A DNA stretch of 64,000 nt from Kluyvera intermedia (GCF_021440345.1 NZ_JAKCNS010000041.1:37225-101224); one strand, 5' to 3'; counted from the first letter of the stretch, positions 35,356 to 45,364 are shown. Program-made: numbers and translations. The notes: generated by a model not told the origin, from the letters alone.

Positions 35356-36681
35356 ATGTCTTACTTTGAACGGTTGGCTGAAAAAATGCTGCCGGTGGCT
35401 AATGCCATTGGTAACCAGCGTCATATGCAGGCGATACGCAACGGCTTAATTTCTATTTTGCCGCTGACCATTGTCGGCTCATTTTTCGTTATTCTGCTTA
35501 ATATCCCGATCAAAGGTTATATGGATTTTATCGCGCCGTGGCGCGATATCCTCGACGTGCCGTTCCGCTTTACCGTTGGCTTAATGTCGCTGTACGCCGC
35601 GTTTACCATCGGTTCGTTTTTAGGGAAAAGCTACAAGCTCAACGATATTACCAGCGGCCTGTTGGCGATGTTAGCAACGTTGCTGATGATTGTTCCGGTC
35701 AACATTAAAGAGGGCGTTACCGTCGCCGGTGATGCCATCTCCGGGCGTTATATTCCGGTTGCTTCGCTGAGTTCGCAGGGGCTGTTTGGCGCGATTATCT
35801 CTTCGCTCATTGCGATAGAGATCTACCGTTTTATTAAAGTCCGCAATATTGAAATTAAAATGCCAGCAGGCGTGCCGCCGGTGGTCGCCAGTTCGTTCTC
35901 GGCGCTGTTCCCGACGCTGGCGGTAGTGCTGATATTTTGGATCCCGCGGCATTTCTTAAATATCGATATCAACGCCATCATCAGCTATATCATCATGCCG
36001 CTGAAGGGCTTTATGACGGGCACCAACCTGTTTGGTGGCATCGTCACGCAGTTCTTTATCGACCTGTTCTGGGTGTTTGGGATTCATGGCCACGCGGTGA
36101 TGGGGCCATTGATTCGCCCGCTGTGGGATCAGGCGATTGTGCAGAATATGGAGCTGTTCCAGGCCGGAACCAGCGCCTACGATCTGCCGAATATCTTCAC
36201 CGAACAGTTCTTCCAGTGGTATGCCCAGATGGGCGGTACCGGCTCCACGCTGGCGCTGGTGGTGCTGTTTATTCGCTCGAAGGTTATCTATCTGAAATCA
36301 CTGGGTAAGCTGTCGTTTATTCCGGGGCTGTTTAACATCAATGAGCCGATGATTTTTGGTGCACCGATCGTCATGAACCCGATTCTGGCGGTGCCGTTTA
36401 TCCTCGCGCCGATGGTGAACACCGTGGTGGTGTACCTGTTTACCATCAGTGGACTGATTCCGCGCATGATGGTCAAGCCGCCGTTTACCATCCCCGCGCC
36501 GCTGGGGGCGCTGATTACCACCAACTGGAACCTGATTGCCTGCGGGCTGGTGTTTGTCTGCTTCTTTATCTCGCTGGCGATCTATTACCCGTTCTTTAAG
36601 GTCTACGAGAAGAAGATGCTGGAAACCGAGCAGGCTCAGCAGGAAGAAGAGCAAAAAGCCAAACAGCTGGCGGACGCATAA
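35356..36681 (+). CDS. PTS EIIC component, lactose/cellobiose family
   Basis: With the start at MSYFERLAEKML, preceded by GGGGGA, the product is 441 residues with about ten membrane helices. It has the family segments NGLISILPLTIVGSFFVIL near 24-42 and FNINEPMIFGAPIVMNP near 325-341. The NEP motif is typical of the substrate site of ChbC/CelB-type permeases. The charged C-terminal tail is rich in E, Q and K. It is the last gene of the operon, followed by a clear terminator. Substrate identity is inferred from the GH1 neighbour. Confidence 0.92.
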   Translation: MSYFERLAEKMLPVANAIGNQRHMQAIRNGLISILPLTIVGSFFVILLNIPIKGYMDFIAPWRDILDVPFRFTVGLMSLYAAFTIGSFLGKSYKLNDITSGLLAMLATLLMIVPVNIKEGVTVAGDAISGRYIPVASLSSQGLFGAIISSLIAIEIYRFIKVRNIEIKMPAGVPPVVASSFSALFPTLAVVLIFWIPRHFLNIDINAIISYIIMPLKGFMTGTNLFGGIVTQFFIDLFWVFGIHGHAVMGPLIRPLWDQAIVQNMELFQAGTSAYDLPNIFTEQFFQWYAQMGGTGSTLALVVLFIRSKVIYLKSLGKLSFIPGLFNINEPMIFGAPIVMNPILAVPFILAPMVNTVVVYLFTISGLIPRMMVKPPFTIPAPLGALITTNWNLIACGLVFVCFFISLAIYYPFFKVYEKKMLETEQAQQEEEQKAKQLADA

Positions 36682-36693
36682 TTCGTCATGCTC

Positions 36694-36735
36694 AATGCGC
36701 CAGCCGGAGTCCCAGCTGGCGCATTCTCGTTTTTA
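36694..36735 (+). terminator. Rho-independent terminator after the beta-glucoside PTS operon
   Basis: AATGCGCCAGC and GCTGGCGCATT form a perfect 11-bp stem with a ten-base loop, followed by CTCGTTTTTA. Confidence 0.85.
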
Positions 36736-36765
36736 TCCCGCTACATCTATCAATTCCAGCGGCGA

Positions 36766-38088
36766 TTAGCGCCCTTTTGCCAGGTACTGCGCCATTTCGG
36801 CTTCCGGCACCATACCGCCGCCCGTTGCCCACACCAGGTGGGTGGCGTTATTGAGCTGTTCCGCGCTAAAGCCGTGCATCTGCTGGTACTCCGCAGAGGC
36901 GCAAACGTGCTGAGGACCGGCCATCCCCGCCAGCGCAGAAGGCTCAAGACGGATATTTTCTTCCTGCGCCAGCCAGCCCAGCATGTCGTACATCGTCTGA
37001 TCATCCAGGGTATACAAGCCGTCGAGCAGGCGCTCCATCGCGCGCCCAACAAAGCCCGACGCGCGGCCGACCGCCAGCCCATCCGCTGCTGTCAGGTTGT
37101 CGATGCCAATCTCTTGCACGGAAATGTTATCGTGCAGCCCGGTATAAACCCCCAGCAGCATGCACGGTGAATGCGTTGGCTCAGCGAAGAAGCAGTGGAC
37201 GTTATCGCCAAACGCCAGCTTCAGGCCAAATGCTACGCCGCCAGGACCGCCGCCAACGCCGCATGGCAGATAGACAAACAGCGGGTGCTCGGCATCCACC
37301 ACGCGCCCCTGCTGCGCAAACTGCGCCTTCAGGCGCTGGCCCGCGACCGCATAGCCTAAAAACAGCGTGCGGGAGTTTTCGTCGTCGATAAAGAAGCAGT
37401 TCGGGTCAGTTTCCGCCGCCTTGCGGCCTTGCTCTACCGCTACGCCGTAATCCTCTTCGTATTCGACCACCGTCACGCCGTGGCTGCGCAGCTTGGCTTT
37501 TTTCCAGGCGCGGGCGTCGGCGGACATATGAACCGTCACCTTAAAGCCAATGCGGGCGCTCATTATGCCTATCGACATGCCCAAGTTGCCGGTGGAGCCT
37601 ACCGCGATGCTGTACTGGCTGAAGAACTGTTTGAATTCAGGGGATAACAGAATGCTGTAGTCATCTTCGGTGGTCAGTAAACCGGCTGCCAGCGCCAGTT
37701 TTTCCGCGTGGGTCAGCACTTCATAAATGCCGCCTCGGGCTTTAATTGACCCGGAAATAGGCAGATGGCTGTCCTTCTTCAGCAGAATTTCGCCGTGGAT
37801 AGACTGGCCGTACTCTTTTTCCAGTCGTTTCTGCATGGCCGGGATAACGGCGACTTCAGACTCGATAATGCCGCCGGTGGCCGCGGTTTCTGGGAACGCT
37901 TTTGCCAGATACGGTGCGAAGCGCGTCAGGCGATCGTGGGCATCCTGAACATCGCGTTCGGTCAGGCCAACATACGGTAAACCTTCCGCAAGAGAGGTGG
38001 TGCCAGGATTAAACCAGGTCGTTTCCTTGAGAGCGACCAGATCGTTCACTAAAGGATACTGGGCGATAAGTGTTTGAATGTTTTCCAT
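36766..38088 (-). CDS. dsdA: D-serine ammonia-lyase DsdA
   Basis: The 440-residue PLP enzyme converts D-serine to pyruvate and ammonia. The cofactor lysine is K116 in SGSIKARGG and the glycine-rich phosphate loop is CGVGGGPGG. Length is close to E. coli DsdA (442). It lies 17 bases downstream of dsdX, in the usual dsdXA operon, and detoxifies or uses host-derived D-serine. In E. coli K-12 these genes sit at a tRNA-Arg locus elsewhere; here they lie between yidF and emrD. Confidence 0.96.
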   Translation of the reverse strand: MENIQTLIAQYPLVNDLVALKETTWFNPGTTSLAEGLPYVGLTERDVQDAHDRLTRFAPYLAKAFPETAATGGIIESEVAVIPAMQKRLEKEYGQSIHGEILLKKDSHLPISGSIKARGGIYEVLTHAEKLALAAGLLTTEDDYSILLSPEFKQFFSQYSIAVGSTGNLGMSIGIMSARIGFKVTVHMSADARAWKKAKLRSHGVTVVEYEEDYGVAVEQGRKAAETDPNCFFIDDENSRTLFLGYAVAGQRLKAQFAQQGRVVDAEHPLFVYLPCGVGGGPGGVAFGLKLAFGDNVHCFFAEPTHSPCMLLGVYTGLHDNISVQEIGIDNLTAADGLAVGRASGFVGRAMERLLDGLYTLDDQTMYDMLGWLAQEENIRLEPSALAGMAGPQHVCASAEYQQMHGFSAEQLNNATHLVWATGGGMVPEAEMAQYLAKGR

Positions 38089-38105
38089 AGTCAGTCTCTT
38101 TGCGC

Positions 38106-39443
38106 TTAGATAATAAAGGAAAGCAGGAATGTGCAGGCCAGTGCAATAACCGACGCGATAAATGTCGCCGTCGTATAGTATTTAAACGTCTCATTCAGGG
38201 TCGCGCCGCAGTATTGCTTCACCAGCCAGAAGAGGGAATCGGTGACGATTGTGCAGCCAATTGCACCGGAACCGATGGCAATAGCGATGATCTCCGGGCT
38301 GACGTTGGGATAGAGCGGCAGCATCGGTGCCACAATTGCCGTCGCACCCATCATGGCGACGGTGGCAGACCCCACCGCGGCATGCAGAATTAACGCCACC
38401 AGCCAGGCCAGCAGAATCGGGTGCATGTGCATGTTGGAGAGGATGAGGGCGAGCGTATCCGCCAGCCCGCTGCTTTTCAGGATAGCGTTGAATGCGCCGC
38501 CTGCGCCGATAATCAGCAGGATGTTGGCAATGGAGCCAAAGCCGTTTTCGGTGTGGGTCAGCAGTGCGCCCATGCCGATGTGCTGGCGCAAACCGAGGAT
38601 GTAATAGGCCACGAAGACCGCGATAAACATCGCCGTTATTGGATTACCGATAAACTCCAGCAGCGTATAAACCGCGCTGTCTTTTGCCATATTCAGCTCA
38701 GCGACGGTTTTGACCAGCATCAGGCCGATTGGCAGCAATACGGTAAACAGCGTGGCGCCAAGTGAAGGCAGCGTGCTTTCATCGCGAACCTTAAGGTCGG
38801 AAAACTCAGCCGGTACCGGCTTAAACGGCAGACGGTTGCCGAGGAATTTCAGGTACAGCGGCCCGCCGATAAGTGATGCCATTAAGCCCACCAGTAAACC
38901 GTAGACAATCACGGTACCAATATCCGCGCCCAGCTTATTCACTACGAACAGCGCGGCCGGATGCGGAGGGACAACGCAGTGCACCGCCATCAGCGCAGTA
39001 CACAGCGGGATCGCCAGCTTCAGCAATGAGGTATTGGTTTTTTTGGCAATCGAAAAGGCCAGTGGAATCAGCAGCACCACGCCAACTTCAACGAACAGCG
39101 TGATCCCGCAAATCAGCCCGACCAGCACCATAATGACGTCGGCCGAAAGCCAGCGGCAGCGCTGCAGCGTCAGGCCAATACGTTCTGCCGCGCCGGATAC
39201 TTCCATCATCTTGCCCAAAATGGTGCCGAGGCCAATGACGGCGGCGAGGAAGCCCAGCGTCCCACCGATACCACTCTCAATGGCGTTAACCATATCCAGC
39301 GGGCCCATGCCCATCATCGTACCCACGAAGAAGCTGGCTAACAGCAGTGCCAGAAACGGGTGGAACTTGAACTTCACGATGGTCAAAACGATTAACACGA
39401 TGCTTATCAGCAGCGTGCTCACAACCCAGATTTGAGAGTGCAT
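38106..39443 (-). CDS. dsdX: D-serine permease DsdX (GntP family)
   Basis: The 445-residue inner-membrane transporter of the gluconate permease family has about 12 hydrophobic helices, and the motif [19 protein letters not shown] near 365-383. It matches E. coli DsdX in length and imports D-serine by proton symport. It precedes dsdA in the same operon and diverges from dsdC, its LysR activator. The 220-bp intergenic region should hold DsdC and CRP sites. Confidence 0.95.
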   Translation of the reverse strand: MHSQIWVVSTLLISIVLIVLTIVKFKFHPFLALLLASFFVGTMMGMGPLDMVNAIESGIGGTLGFLAAVIGLGTILGKMMEVSGAAERIGLTLQRCRWLSADVIMVLVGLICGITLFVEVGVVLLIPLAFSIAKKTNTSLLKLAIPLCTALMAVHCVVPPHPAALFVVNKLGADIGTVIVYGLLVGLMASLIGGPLYLKFLGNRLPFKPVPAEFSDLKVRDESTLPSLGATLFTVLLPIGLMLVKTVAELNMAKDSAVYTLLEFIGNPITAMFIAVFVAYYILGLRQHIGMGALLTHTENGFGSIANILLIIGAGGAFNAILKSSGLADTLALILSNMHMHPILLAWLVALILHAAVGSATVAMMGATAIVAPMLPLYPNVSPEIIAIAIGSGAIGCTIVTDSLFWLVKQYCGATLNETFKYYTTATFIASVIALACTFLLSFII

Positions 39444-39543
39444 AACTCACCTTGCCCTGTGATTAATAGGGTTATATTGGACAAAAATAAGGCATGGTCT
39501 GACAAACGATATAAATCCGCTTTCACATGAGCTAGATTGAATC

Positions 39544-39576
39544 AACATGGTGATTAAGGTCTTATTTCGCCATGTT
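39544..39576. promoter_or_regulatory. Candidate DsdC operator in the dsdX-dsdC divergent region
   Basis: AACATGG (39544-39550) and CCATGTT (39570-39576) form a perfect 7-bp dyad with a 19-bp spacer, about 100 bp from each start codon. LysR regulators often bind such widely spaced half-sites. Assignment is by position only. Confidence 0.3.
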
Positions 39577-39671
39577 TATGCGATATGGTTCACCTTGGTT
39601 CATCTTTGTGCTGATTTTTACGACGCTTTTTTTTACACTCCGCGGCATAAATCAGGAGGAGAGAGGTGAGT

Positions 39672-40598
39672 ATGGATCCCATTCGTGAGGTCAGAAATCG
39701 GCTGCTTAATGGCTGGCAGCTATCAAAGCTCTATACCTTTGAAGTGGCGGCAAGACACCAGTCGTTTGCGCTGGCGGCCGATGAGCTTTCATTGAGCCCC
39801 AGCGCCGTCAGCCACCGTATTAATCAGCTTGAAGAGGAGCTGGGCATTCAGCTTTTTGTCCGTTCGCACCGAAAGGTGGAGCTGACCCACGAGGGAAAGC
39901 GGGTGTTCTGGGCGCTGAAGTCGTCGCTGGATACGCTGAACCAGGAAATTCTCGATATCAAAAACCAGGAGCTGTCCGGCACGCTGACCGTCTATTCGCG
40001 CCCCTCCATCGCGCAGTGCTGGCTGGTGCCGGCGCTGGGTGACTTTACCCGCCGCTATCCGTCGATTTCGCTGACCGTCCTGACCGGCAATGACAACGTC
40101 AATTTGCAACGCGCTGGGGTCGATCTGGCGATCTATTTTGATGACGCGCCCTCTGCGCAGCTGACGCATCATGTCCTGATGGATGAAGAGATTGTGCCCG
40201 TATGCAGCCCGGAATACGCGCGCCGCTACGACCTCACCGACAGGCTGGTGAACCTGCCGCACTGTACGTTGCTGCATGACAGACAGGCGTGGAGTAATGA
40301 TTCCGGTACCGATGAATGGCACAGCTGGGCGCAGCATTATGCGGTAAATTTGTCGACATCGTCGGGCATTGGCTTCGATCGTTCGGACTTAGCGGTGATT
40401 GCTGCGATGAACCATATTGGGGTCGCGATGGGGCGTAAACGGCTGGTGCAAAAACGCCTCGATAGCGGGGAGCTGGTCGCGCCGTTTGGCGATATGGCGC
40501 TGAAATGTCATCAGCGCTATTACATCACCACTCTGCCCGGTCGGCAGTGGCCGAAAATCGAGGCGTTTATTGGCTGGCTACAGGAACAAGTTAAATAG
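39672..40598 (+). CDS. dsdC: LysR-family activator DsdC
   Basis: The 308-residue regulator is very similar to E. coli DsdC, with the helix-turn-helix at about 20-60 (FALAADELSLSPSAVSHRIN). It activates dsdXA in the presence of D-serine. The ATG at 39672 aligns with the E. coli start. A GTG at 39666 is better spaced from the strong AGGAGGA (5 bases) and would add two residues, so the exact start is uncertain. It diverges from dsdXA and converges on emrD with 33 bases between the stops. Confidence 0.94.
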   Translation: MDPIREVRNRLLNGWQLSKLYTFEVAARHQSFALAADELSLSPSAVSHRINQLEEELGIQLFVRSHRKVELTHEGKRVFWALKSSLDTLNQEILDIKNQELSGTLTVYSRPSIAQCWLVPALGDFTRRYPSISLTVLTGNDNVNLQRAGVDLAIYFDDAPSAQLTHHVLMDEEIVPVCSPEYARRYDLTDRLVNLPHCTLLHDRQAWSNDSGTDEWHSWAQHYAVNLSTSSGIGFDRSDLAVIAAMNHIGVAMGRKRLVQKRLDSGELVAPFGDMALKCHQRYYITTLPGRQWPKIEAFIGWLQEQVK

Positions 40599-40631
40599 CG
40601 GCGGTAAGCGACAGATGCCGCTTGCCCGCGT

Positions 40632-41816
40632 TTAAACGGCCTGTCCCTGCTGCGACATGCGCGACGCCAGCGGCAGCCAGCAGAGGAAAATCAGCAGCCC
40701 CATCAGCGTCATCAGCAGGCCAATGCTGGCCTGCCCGGTTTGCGGCATCATCGCCGACAGCCAGGCCAGCACGCCGGAACCGATGTTTTGCAGGCCGCCT
40801 ACCAACGCCCCGGCGGTACCGGCGAGGAATGGGAACGGCTCCATCGCGCCGCTGGTTGCCAGCGGGAACAGCATGCCAGCACCAAAGAAGAACAGCGCGG
40901 CGGGCACCAGTAGCGTCCAGATATTCATCACGCCGAACAGACCTGGGATCCACATCATCAGCCCTGCAGCAAGGCAGCTGAGTACCGACTGCCACATCAT
41001 TGTGGAGAAACGCTTGTTTGGACGCCCGGCAAACCATGCGCCGAAGAACGCCGCCGGAATCGGCAGAATAAACAGAATACTCACCGTCATACTGCTGAGC
41101 CCCAGCACGCCGCCCATCAGGACGCCGGAGCTGGCTTCAAACACCGCAATCCCCGCCAGCCCACCGATTAGCATCAGCAGGAAGCAGTTAAAGCCGCTGT
41201 TACCAAACAACGTTTTATAGTTGCTGATAAGCCGCGTTTTTGGCGCTCCGGTCGGGCGGGTTTCCGGCATCCAGCGCGCCATGCTGAAGGTCACACCCGC
41301 GCACAGCACCAGCAGGAAGCCGTAGCAGGCGCGCCAGTTAATCAATGTTTCGAGCACGCCACCAATCAGCGGAGCCAGCAACGGGCTCACCAGAATACCC
41401 ATGTTTAACAGGCTGTTGGCGTGGCGAAGCTGGCTGCCTTCATACAGATCGCGCGGTAGCGTACGCGCCATCACGCCGCCGACGCCGGTCCCCATGCCCT
41501 GCATGGCGCTGGCGGCAATCAGCACCGTCAGGCTGTGAGTGGTGATAGCGACCAGCGTGGCCAGCATAAAAATCGACATCCCGACCAGAATAACCGGACG
41601 GCGTCCGACTCTGTCGGACAGCGGGCCGTAGAACAGCTGGGAAACGCCGTAGGTCAGCAGATAGGCCGCCATCACGCTCTGCACCGCCCCTTCACGGACG
41701 TTAAGATCGTTCGCCATCTGGGCAATCGCCGGGATATAAATGGTTTGCGCCATCTGTCCGACGGCCACAAGCAACACCAGCATCACCAGGATATTGACGT
41801 TTCTGTCTCTTTTCAT
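40632..41816 (-). CDS. emrD: MFS multidrug transporter EmrD
   Basis: The start giving MKRDRNVNILVMLVLLVA yields 394 residues, exactly the E. coli EmrD length. Earlier in-frame starts add unrelated residues. This 12-helix drug:proton antiporter exports amphipathic compounds such as CCCP and benzalkonium. MFS motif A appears as GPLSDRVGRRPVILVG near 61-76, and an antiporter motif-C-like stretch (MQGMGTGVGGVMART) follows. It lies 176 bases downstream of the DMT permease gene and may be partly co-transcribed with it. Confidence 0.94.
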   Translation of the reverse strand: MKRDRNVNILVMLVLLVAVGQMAQTIYIPAIAQMANDLNVREGAVQSVMAAYLLTYGVSQLFYGPLSDRVGRRPVILVGMSIFMLATLVAITTHSLTVLIAASAMQGMGTGVGGVMARTLPRDLYEGSQLRHANSLLNMGILVSPLLAPLIGGVLETLINWRACYGFLLVLCAGVTFSMARWMPETRPTGAPKTRLISNYKTLFGNSGFNCFLLMLIGGLAGIAVFEASSGVLMGGVLGLSSMTVSILFILPIPAAFFGAWFAGRPNKRFSTMMWQSVLSCLAAGLMMWIPGLFGVMNIWTLLVPAALFFFGAGMLFPLATSGAMEPFPFLAGTAGALVGGLQNIGSGVLAWLSAMMPQTGQASIGLLMTLMGLLIFLCWLPLASRMSQQGQAV

Positions 41817-41992
41817 TTCGCTGATAACTTTATAAAAATTAGGTTTATAAGAATAAATGTCTAGGTAATGCGCTAAAAGCGAGAGGAATCTACCATAACG
41901 AGATGATGATTTAACCATCTATCATGTAAATGAAATGTGTGATGCAGGCAGGATTTATACACGTTAAACGGCAACAATAGTTGCCAGTATTT

Positions 41993-42826
41993 TCAGGAGA
42001 GGCGCAGCAAAATGGCGCCGGCGGCGATGCCGAAGGCCGCAAAGAAACGCAGGCCGGAAACACGCTCTTTGAGCAGCAGCCAGGCGATGATGGCGCCGAA
42101 CAAAATAGAGCTTTCGCGCAGGGCCGCAACCACCGCCAGCGGGGCCTGAGTCATCGCCCACAGCGCCAGGCCATAGGAGCCCATGGTGCCCATTCCGCCC
42201 AGTAAACCTTTCTTCCAGTGCTGCGCCAGATAGCGCGATGCCTCCCGGCGGCGGGTCATCATTGCCCACGCCAGCAGGCTGCTGCCGTTAAGGCAAAATG
42301 ACCACACCGTGTAGCCAAAGGCGGAACCTGAAAGGCGTACGCCGGTGCCGTCGATGAGCGTATAGCCGGCAATAATACAGGCGTTGAACAGCGCCAAAAC
42401 AACGCCCAACTGCGAGCCAGAACGGCCATTTAATGCCATCCCCAGAATCGCCGTACAGATCACCGCAATGCCGAACCAGGCCATCGCCGAGAGAGGGTCG
42501 CCCAGCAGCAGCACGCTAACGATAGCGACCAGCAGCGGTGCGGTGCCGCGCATCAGCGGATAGGTTTGGCTCATATCCGAAATCTGATAGGTCTTCGCCA
42601 CCAGTACGGTGTAAATAACCTGCAAAATCGTCGAGGCAATCAGGAACGGAACGCTGGCGCTTGAGGGGGCGGGGGCGAAGGGCAGCAGCAGTAGCGCAAT
42701 GAGCGCGGCGGAGCCGGTGACGCCGATGGCCGAGTAAAGCTTGTCGTTTCCCGCTTTGACGATAGCGTTCCAGGTTGCGTGCAGCAGGGCGGCGAACAGC
42801 AAAATGCAGAAAACAGAAAGCGTCAT
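41993..42826 (-). CDS. EamA/DMT-superfamily permease
   Basis: The 277-residue protein has about ten membrane helices in two five-helix halves, the layout of DMT-superfamily exporters. The second half starts near GVVLALFNACIIAGYTLIDG. The EamA-like motif RESSILFGAIIAWLLLKERV lies close to the C-terminus. I do not recognise an orthologue at this site in E. coli, where tisB/istR lies between emrD and ivbL. The substrate cannot be predicted; related proteins export metabolites or take up sugars and amino acids. It diverges from ivbL-ilvBN across 220 bases. Confidence 0.85.
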   Translation of the reverse strand: MTLSVFCILLFAALLHATWNAIVKAGNDKLYSAIGVTGSAALIALLLLPFAPAPSSASVPFLIASTILQVIYTVLVAKTYQISDMSQTYPLMRGTAPLLVAIVSVLLLGDPLSAMAWFGIAVICTAILGMALNGRSGSQLGVVLALFNACIIAGYTLIDGTGVRLSGSAFGYTVWSFCLNGSSLLAWAMMTRRREASRYLAQHWKKGLLGGMGTMGSYGLALWAMTQAPLAVVAALRESSILFGAIIAWLLLKERVSGLRFFAAFGIAAGAILLRLS

Positions 42827-43046
42827 GATAATGCGTTGCTCAGGGGTATTTCACCAAAACGTAACACAACCGACGGGCGGCAACCAAGGCCAGAAATAGG
42901 GGAAAAAAGGGACAGATTGGATTTTTTCCCTGACGGTAGAAATGTGATCTTTGCTGCATTTTTGTGCGGATGAAAATATTTCCATTGTCAGCATGAAAAA
43001 GCTGTGTTTGTATGAATTCACTTTATGAATTCGAGATAGACCCTTA

Positions 43047-43145
43047 ATGACTCCAACCATGATGACCTCGACGCTACTAAAAACCGCGCTACCAGCCGCG
43101 GTAGTCGTCGTGCGTGTGGTGGTGGTCGTCGGCAATGCGCCGTAG
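43047..43145 (+). CDS. ivbL: ilvBN operon leader peptide IvbL
   Basis: A 32-codon frame begins MTPTMMTSTLLKTALPAAVV, continues with a run rich in valine, and ends in GNAP and TAG. E. coli IvbL is also 32 residues with the same ending. Eleven valines and several leucines make ribosome progress depend on charged tRNA-Val and tRNA-Leu. That decides whether the attenuator 23 bases downstream forms. A weak purine-rich GAGATAGA precedes the ATG. Confidence 0.95.
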   Translation: MTPTMMTSTLLKTALPAAVVVVRVVVVVGNAP

Positions 43146-43167
43146 GGTCAGGAACACACACGATTCC

Positions 43168-43200
43168 AAACCCCGCCGGCGCAAACCGAGCGGGGTTTTT
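43168..43200 (+). terminator. ilvBN attenuator (terminator hairpin)
   Basis: AACCCCGC (43169-43176) pairs with GCGGGGTT (43190-43197) and a T run follows. It lies between ivbL and ilvB, the expected place for the valine/leucine-responsive attenuator. Base pairing with upstream leader sequence would form the competing antiterminator. Confidence 0.9.
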
Positions 43201-43308
43201 AGTTTCTAGCCCCCCGCCCGGAAACGCGAAGTGGCTCAAGCTGCAGTCAACGCATCTGCAACTTGAAGTCCTTAGCGTAAAGTCGGCCCAGAATAAAAGG
43301 ACTGGAGC

Positions 43309-44997
43309 ATGGCAAGTTCGGGCACAACAACACAAACACAGCGCTTTACCGGCGCGCAATTGATCGTTCATTTACTGGAACGTCAGGGGATCACCATGGT
43401 CACCGGCATTCCCGGCGGCACGGTGTTGCCGCTGTACGACGCATTAAGCCAAAGCAAACAGATCCGCCATATTCTGGCGCGACACGAGCAGGGCGCCGGT
43501 TTTATCGCTCAGGGCATGGCGCGAACCCACGGCAAACCGGCGGTGTGTATGGCCTGTAGCGGCCCCGGCGCCACCAACCTGGTGACCGCTATTGCCGATG
43601 CGCGCCTCGACTCCATTCCGCTGGTGTGTATCACCGGCCAGGTTGCCTCCTCGTTAATCGGCACCGACGCTTTCCAGGAAGTCGACACCTACGGTATCTC
43701 TATCCCCATCACCAAACACAACTACTTAGTCCGCAACATCAATGAATTGCCGCAGGTTATTGCTGATGCCTTCCGGATTGCGCAGTCGGGGCGTCCCGGC
43801 CCGGTGTGGATAGACATTCCTAAGGATGTACAGACCGCTGAAATTGAAATCAGCGAGCTGCCGGAACCCGGTGGCCGTGCGCCGACCCCGGAATTTAGCA
43901 CCGAAAGCGTGAGTGAAGCGGCGGCGATGATTAACGCCGCCCAGCGTCCGGTGCTGTATCTGGGCGGTGGCGTGATTAACGCCCCGGCGCGCGTTCGCGA
44001 GCTGGCCGAAAAAGCCAATCTGCCGACCACTATGACGCTGATGGCGCTGGGTATGCTGCCAAAAGCGCACCCGCTGTCGTTAGGTATGCTGGGGATGCAC
44101 GGCGCGCGCAGCACCAACTTCATTCTGCAACAGTCTGATTTACTGGTTGTTTTAGGTGCACGTTTTGATGACCGGGCAACCGGGAAAGTGGCGGAGTTCT
44201 GTCCGGACGCGAAAATTATTCATGTCGATATCGACCGCGCCGAGCTGGGGAAAATCAAGCAGGCGCACGTGGCAATTCAGGCAGATGTAGATGATGTTCT
44301 GGCGCAGCTGCTGCCGCAGATTGAAGCGCAGCCGCGCGATGCGTGGCGCGGCAAAGTGGCCGAGCTGCAGCAAGAGTTTCCGGGCGCGATCCCTGAAGCG
44401 GGCGATCCGCTCAGCCATTATGGCCTGATTAACGCCGTCGCGGCCTGCGTTGACGACAACGCCATCATCACCACCGACGTGGGCCAGCACCAGATGTGGA
44501 CTGCGCAGGCCTATCCGCTGAACCGTCCGCGCCAGTGGCTGACCTCTGGCGGTCTGGGCACCATGGGCTTTGGTCTGCCTGCGGCGATTGGTGCTGCGCT
44601 GGCGAACCCGGATAAAAAAGTGCTGTGCTTCTCCGGCGACGGTAGCCTGATGATGAATATTCAGGAGATGGCGACGGCGGCAGAAAACCGGCTGGATGTG
44701 AAAATCATCCTGATGAACAACGAAGCGCTGGGCCTGGTGCATCAACAGCAGAGCCTGTTCTACCCGCAGGGCGTGTTTGCTGCCACTTATCCGGGCATGA
44801 TTAACTTCATGCAAATTGCCGCCGGGTTTGGGCTTGATACCTGCGATTTGAACAACGAAGCAGACCCGCAGGCCGCGCTGCAAGCGATTATCAATCGTCC
44901 AGGGCCGGCGCTGATTCACGTGCGCATCGACGCGCAGCAAAAAGTGTATCCGATGGTGCCGCCGGGTGCGGCAAATACCGAAATGGTGGGGGAATAA
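43309..44997 (+). CDS. ilvB: Acetolactate synthase I large subunit IlvB
   Basis: The 562-residue thiamine diphosphate enzyme condenses two pyruvates, or pyruvate with 2-oxobutyrate, in valine, leucine and isoleucine synthesis. Catalytic E60 lies in ARHEQGAG. The ThDP-binding GDGSLMMN motif is near 443-450, and an FAD-binding middle domain fits between. Length equals E. coli IlvB. The gene is controlled by the ivbL attenuator and followed by ilvN after three bases. A partial CRP-like half-site TGTGA lies at 42943 upstream of ivbL. Confidence 0.97.
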   Translation: MASSGTTTQTQRFTGAQLIVHLLERQGITMVTGIPGGTVLPLYDALSQSKQIRHILARHEQGAGFIAQGMARTHGKPAVCMACSGPGATNLVTAIADARLDSIPLVCITGQVASSLIGTDAFQEVDTYGISIPITKHNYLVRNINELPQVIADAFRIAQSGRPGPVWIDIPKDVQTAEIEISELPEPGGRAPTPEFSTESVSEAAAMINAAQRPVLYLGGGVINAPARVRELAEKANLPTTMTLMALGMLPKAHPLSLGMLGMHGARSTNFILQQSDLLVVLGARFDDRATGKVAEFCPDAKIIHVDIDRAELGKIKQAHVAIQADVDDVLAQLLPQIEAQPRDAWRGKVAELQQEFPGAIPEAGDPLSHYGLINAVAACVDDNAIITTDVGQHQMWTAQAYPLNRPRQWLTSGGLGTMGFGLPAAIGAALANPDKKVLCFSGDGSLMMNIQEMATAAENRLDVKIILMNNEALGLVHQQQSLFYPQGVFAATYPGMINFMQIAAGFGLDTCDLNNEADPQAALQAIINRPGPALIHVRIDAQQKVYPMVPPGAANTEMVGE

Positions 44998-45000
44998 GCC

Positions 45001-45291
45001 ATGCAACAACAGACTCATGACAACGTCATTCTCGAACTCACCGTGCGTAACCATCCCGGCGTTATGACTCACGTCTGCGGGCTGTTTGCCCGCCGTGCGT
45101 TCAACGTAGAAGGCATTCTATGTCTACCGATTCATGGCAGCGACCACAGCCGCATTTGGCTATTGGTCAACGATGACCAGCGTCTGGAGCAGATGATGAG
45201 CCAGATAGATAAGCTGGAAGACGTGGTAAAAGTGGCGCGTAACCAATCCGATCCGTCGATGTTTAACAAAATCACCGTCTTCTTCGAGTAA
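45001..45291 (+). CDS. ilvN: Acetolactate synthase I small regulatory subunit IlvN
   Basis: The 96-residue protein carries one ACT domain (about 9-85, [20 protein letters not shown]) that binds valine and gives feedback inhibition of IlvB. It has the E. coli length and lies three bases after ilvB in the same operon. A terminator follows it, separating the biosynthetic operon from uhpA. Confidence 0.97.
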   Translation: MQQQTHDNVILELTVRNHPGVMTHVCGLFARRAFNVEGILCLPIHGSDHSRIWLLVNDDQRLEQMMSQIDKLEDVVKVARNQSDPSMFNKITVFFE

Positions 45292-45314
45292 CCCGCTCAA
45301 AGCTTGAACGCCAG

Positions 45315-45345
45315 CGCGCTTATGGTTAAGGTAAGCGCGTTTTTT
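45315..45345 (+). terminator. Rho-independent terminator after ilvN
   Basis: CGCGCTTA (45315-45322) and TAAGCGCG (45332-45339) form a perfect 8-bp stem followed by TTTTTT. It ends 20 bases before the uhpA start. Confidence 0.88.
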
Positions 45346-45364
45346 ACCCGCCAGGACAGAACTC

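Noticed and set aside
41817..43046. tisB/istR toxin-antisense RNA locus expected between emrD and ivbL
   Set aside because: No TisB-like hydrophobic 29-residue peptide was found in the gaps on either strand.
44152..45072. 306-codon minus-strand frame
   Set aside because: It is antisense to ilvB and ilvN, with a histidine- and arginine-rich shadow composition.
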